The notes beneath the pieces are model-generated. The model saw only the letters and a list, made by a program, of their open reading frames with translations, was not told the origin of the DNA and searched no databases. Made by a program: the position numbers and the translations under genes. DNA of 64,000 nucleotides from Faecalicatena orotica. Lineage in GTDB: Bacteria; Bacillota; Clostridia; Lachnospirales; Lachnospiraceae. The stretch is taken from positions 18,014-82,013 of the forward strand of contig NZ_QGDL01000021.1 of NCBI RefSeq assembly GCF_003149245.1, in the 5' to 3' direction. Below, piece by piece: positions 63,591 to 64,000 of the stretch (the first letter of the stretch is position 1; each line of letters opens with the position of its first letter).

Positions 63591-64000
63591 GAAAAAACTC
63601 CTTTGTCAATATAATCCTATATAGAATGTAACATAGAAAGCAAAATAATCCAATCATATTTTGTGAAGTAGTTAATAATTCGTTACTGTTCACTCCCAAT
63701 GTCAGTTAGTTAAGGATGGGTCTGGGCAGACCTAAACTTACGATTCCCTATAATCAGGAGAAGATGGGTGATATAAGCTGGGCATCAGATGCTGTTCTGC
63801 ACCTCCCAATAAAGACCGATTTTTTTCAGGGTATGGCAAATAGACGGATAGACATCCGCCTCAAAATACTTTATACTATTAGTGTTGTGTTTGTCAGCTT
63901 TATGCAAAACGATAAGTAAAGCTGACCGGAACTCGGAACCTATGCTGGCGGGCATATTTCCGATCGGGCCTGATAGGGAGGGTATTCTTTTCTATCAGGC
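63591..64000. other. Terminal intergenic stretch with a hairpin at the window edge
   Basis: No gene I can support. A 67-codon ORF (63716-63919) has no clear ribosome site or recognised family. GCCTGATAG (63968-63976) and CTATCAGGC (63992-64000) form a perfect 9-bp hairpin with TCTTTT in its loop, cut by the window end; it may be a terminator or part of a leader. Confidence 0.4.

Noticed and set aside
63716..63919. 67-codon ORF near the right edge
   Set aside because: No ribosome site or family resemblance that I can defend; may be chance.
1..64000. CRISPR arrays, prophage genes, tRNA or rRNA genes
   Set aside because: No regularly spaced repeats, phage structural genes or cloverleaf-type sequences were noticed.

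Overview
The window looks like a chromosome segment of a gut Lachnospiraceae (Clostridium cluster XIVa, Firmicutes). Supporting signs are GGAGG-type ribosome sites, class B sortase with an SPKTG substrate, LCP and CpsB/C/D-type capsule control proteins, membrane-anchored GH3 enzymes, GHKL/LytTR regulators and consensus sigma-A promoters. No species can be named from sequence alone. I see no tRNA, rRNA, CRISPR array or prophage.

Layout. (1) 1-12.1 kb: glycoside hydrolases (two GH3, one GH2) with small membrane proteins; between the two GH3 genes lie an AbiE-type toxin-antitoxin pair, a cyclophilin lipoprotein and a BlaI/BlaR1-like regulator pair. (2) 12.2-14.3 kb: an AgrA/AgrC-like two-component system. 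(3) 14.3-19.7 kb: a MutS2-like ATPase lacking the Smr nuclease behind a consensus promoter, a 12-codon leader ORF and two tandem terminators, followed by a GNAT acetyltransferase, an ABC exporter and a MerR regulator. (4) 19.9-26.7 kb: the fixed part of a capsule/exopolysaccharide locus: Wzz-like CpsC, sortase B, LCP ligase, an SPKTG surface protein, CpsB phosphatase, CpsD kinase and the initiating sugar-phosphate transferase. (5) 26.8-58.6 kb: an AT-rich variable region holding two complete glycan clusters placed tail to tail. The plus-strand cluster (27.1-38.3 kb) and the minus-strand cluster (58.5-40.0 kb) each have their own polymerase, flippase and glycosyltransferases; an IS256-family element sits between them. 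(6) 58.6-63.6 kb: a bifunctional fucokinase/GDP-fucose pyrophosphorylase (Fkp type), an inositol-monophosphatase-family enzyme and an AraC regulator.

The main observation is that the 31.9 kb variable region is bounded by a perfect 25-bp inverted repeat (26757-26781 and 58603-58627) whose core is itself a dyad. Recombination between the copies would invert the region and exchange which polysaccharide cluster is joined to the shared promoter and export/initiation genes at 23.7-26.7 kb. A G-quadruplex-prone tract lies beside the right copy. Inversion is an inference: no recombinase is encoded here. The second notable item is the attenuator-controlled MutS2-like gene, which looks like an inducible ribosome-rescue or resistance operon. 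Third, fucosyltransferase-like enzymes occur in both glycan clusters and the GDP-fucose salvage enzyme is next door, so fucose is a likely component of either polymer.
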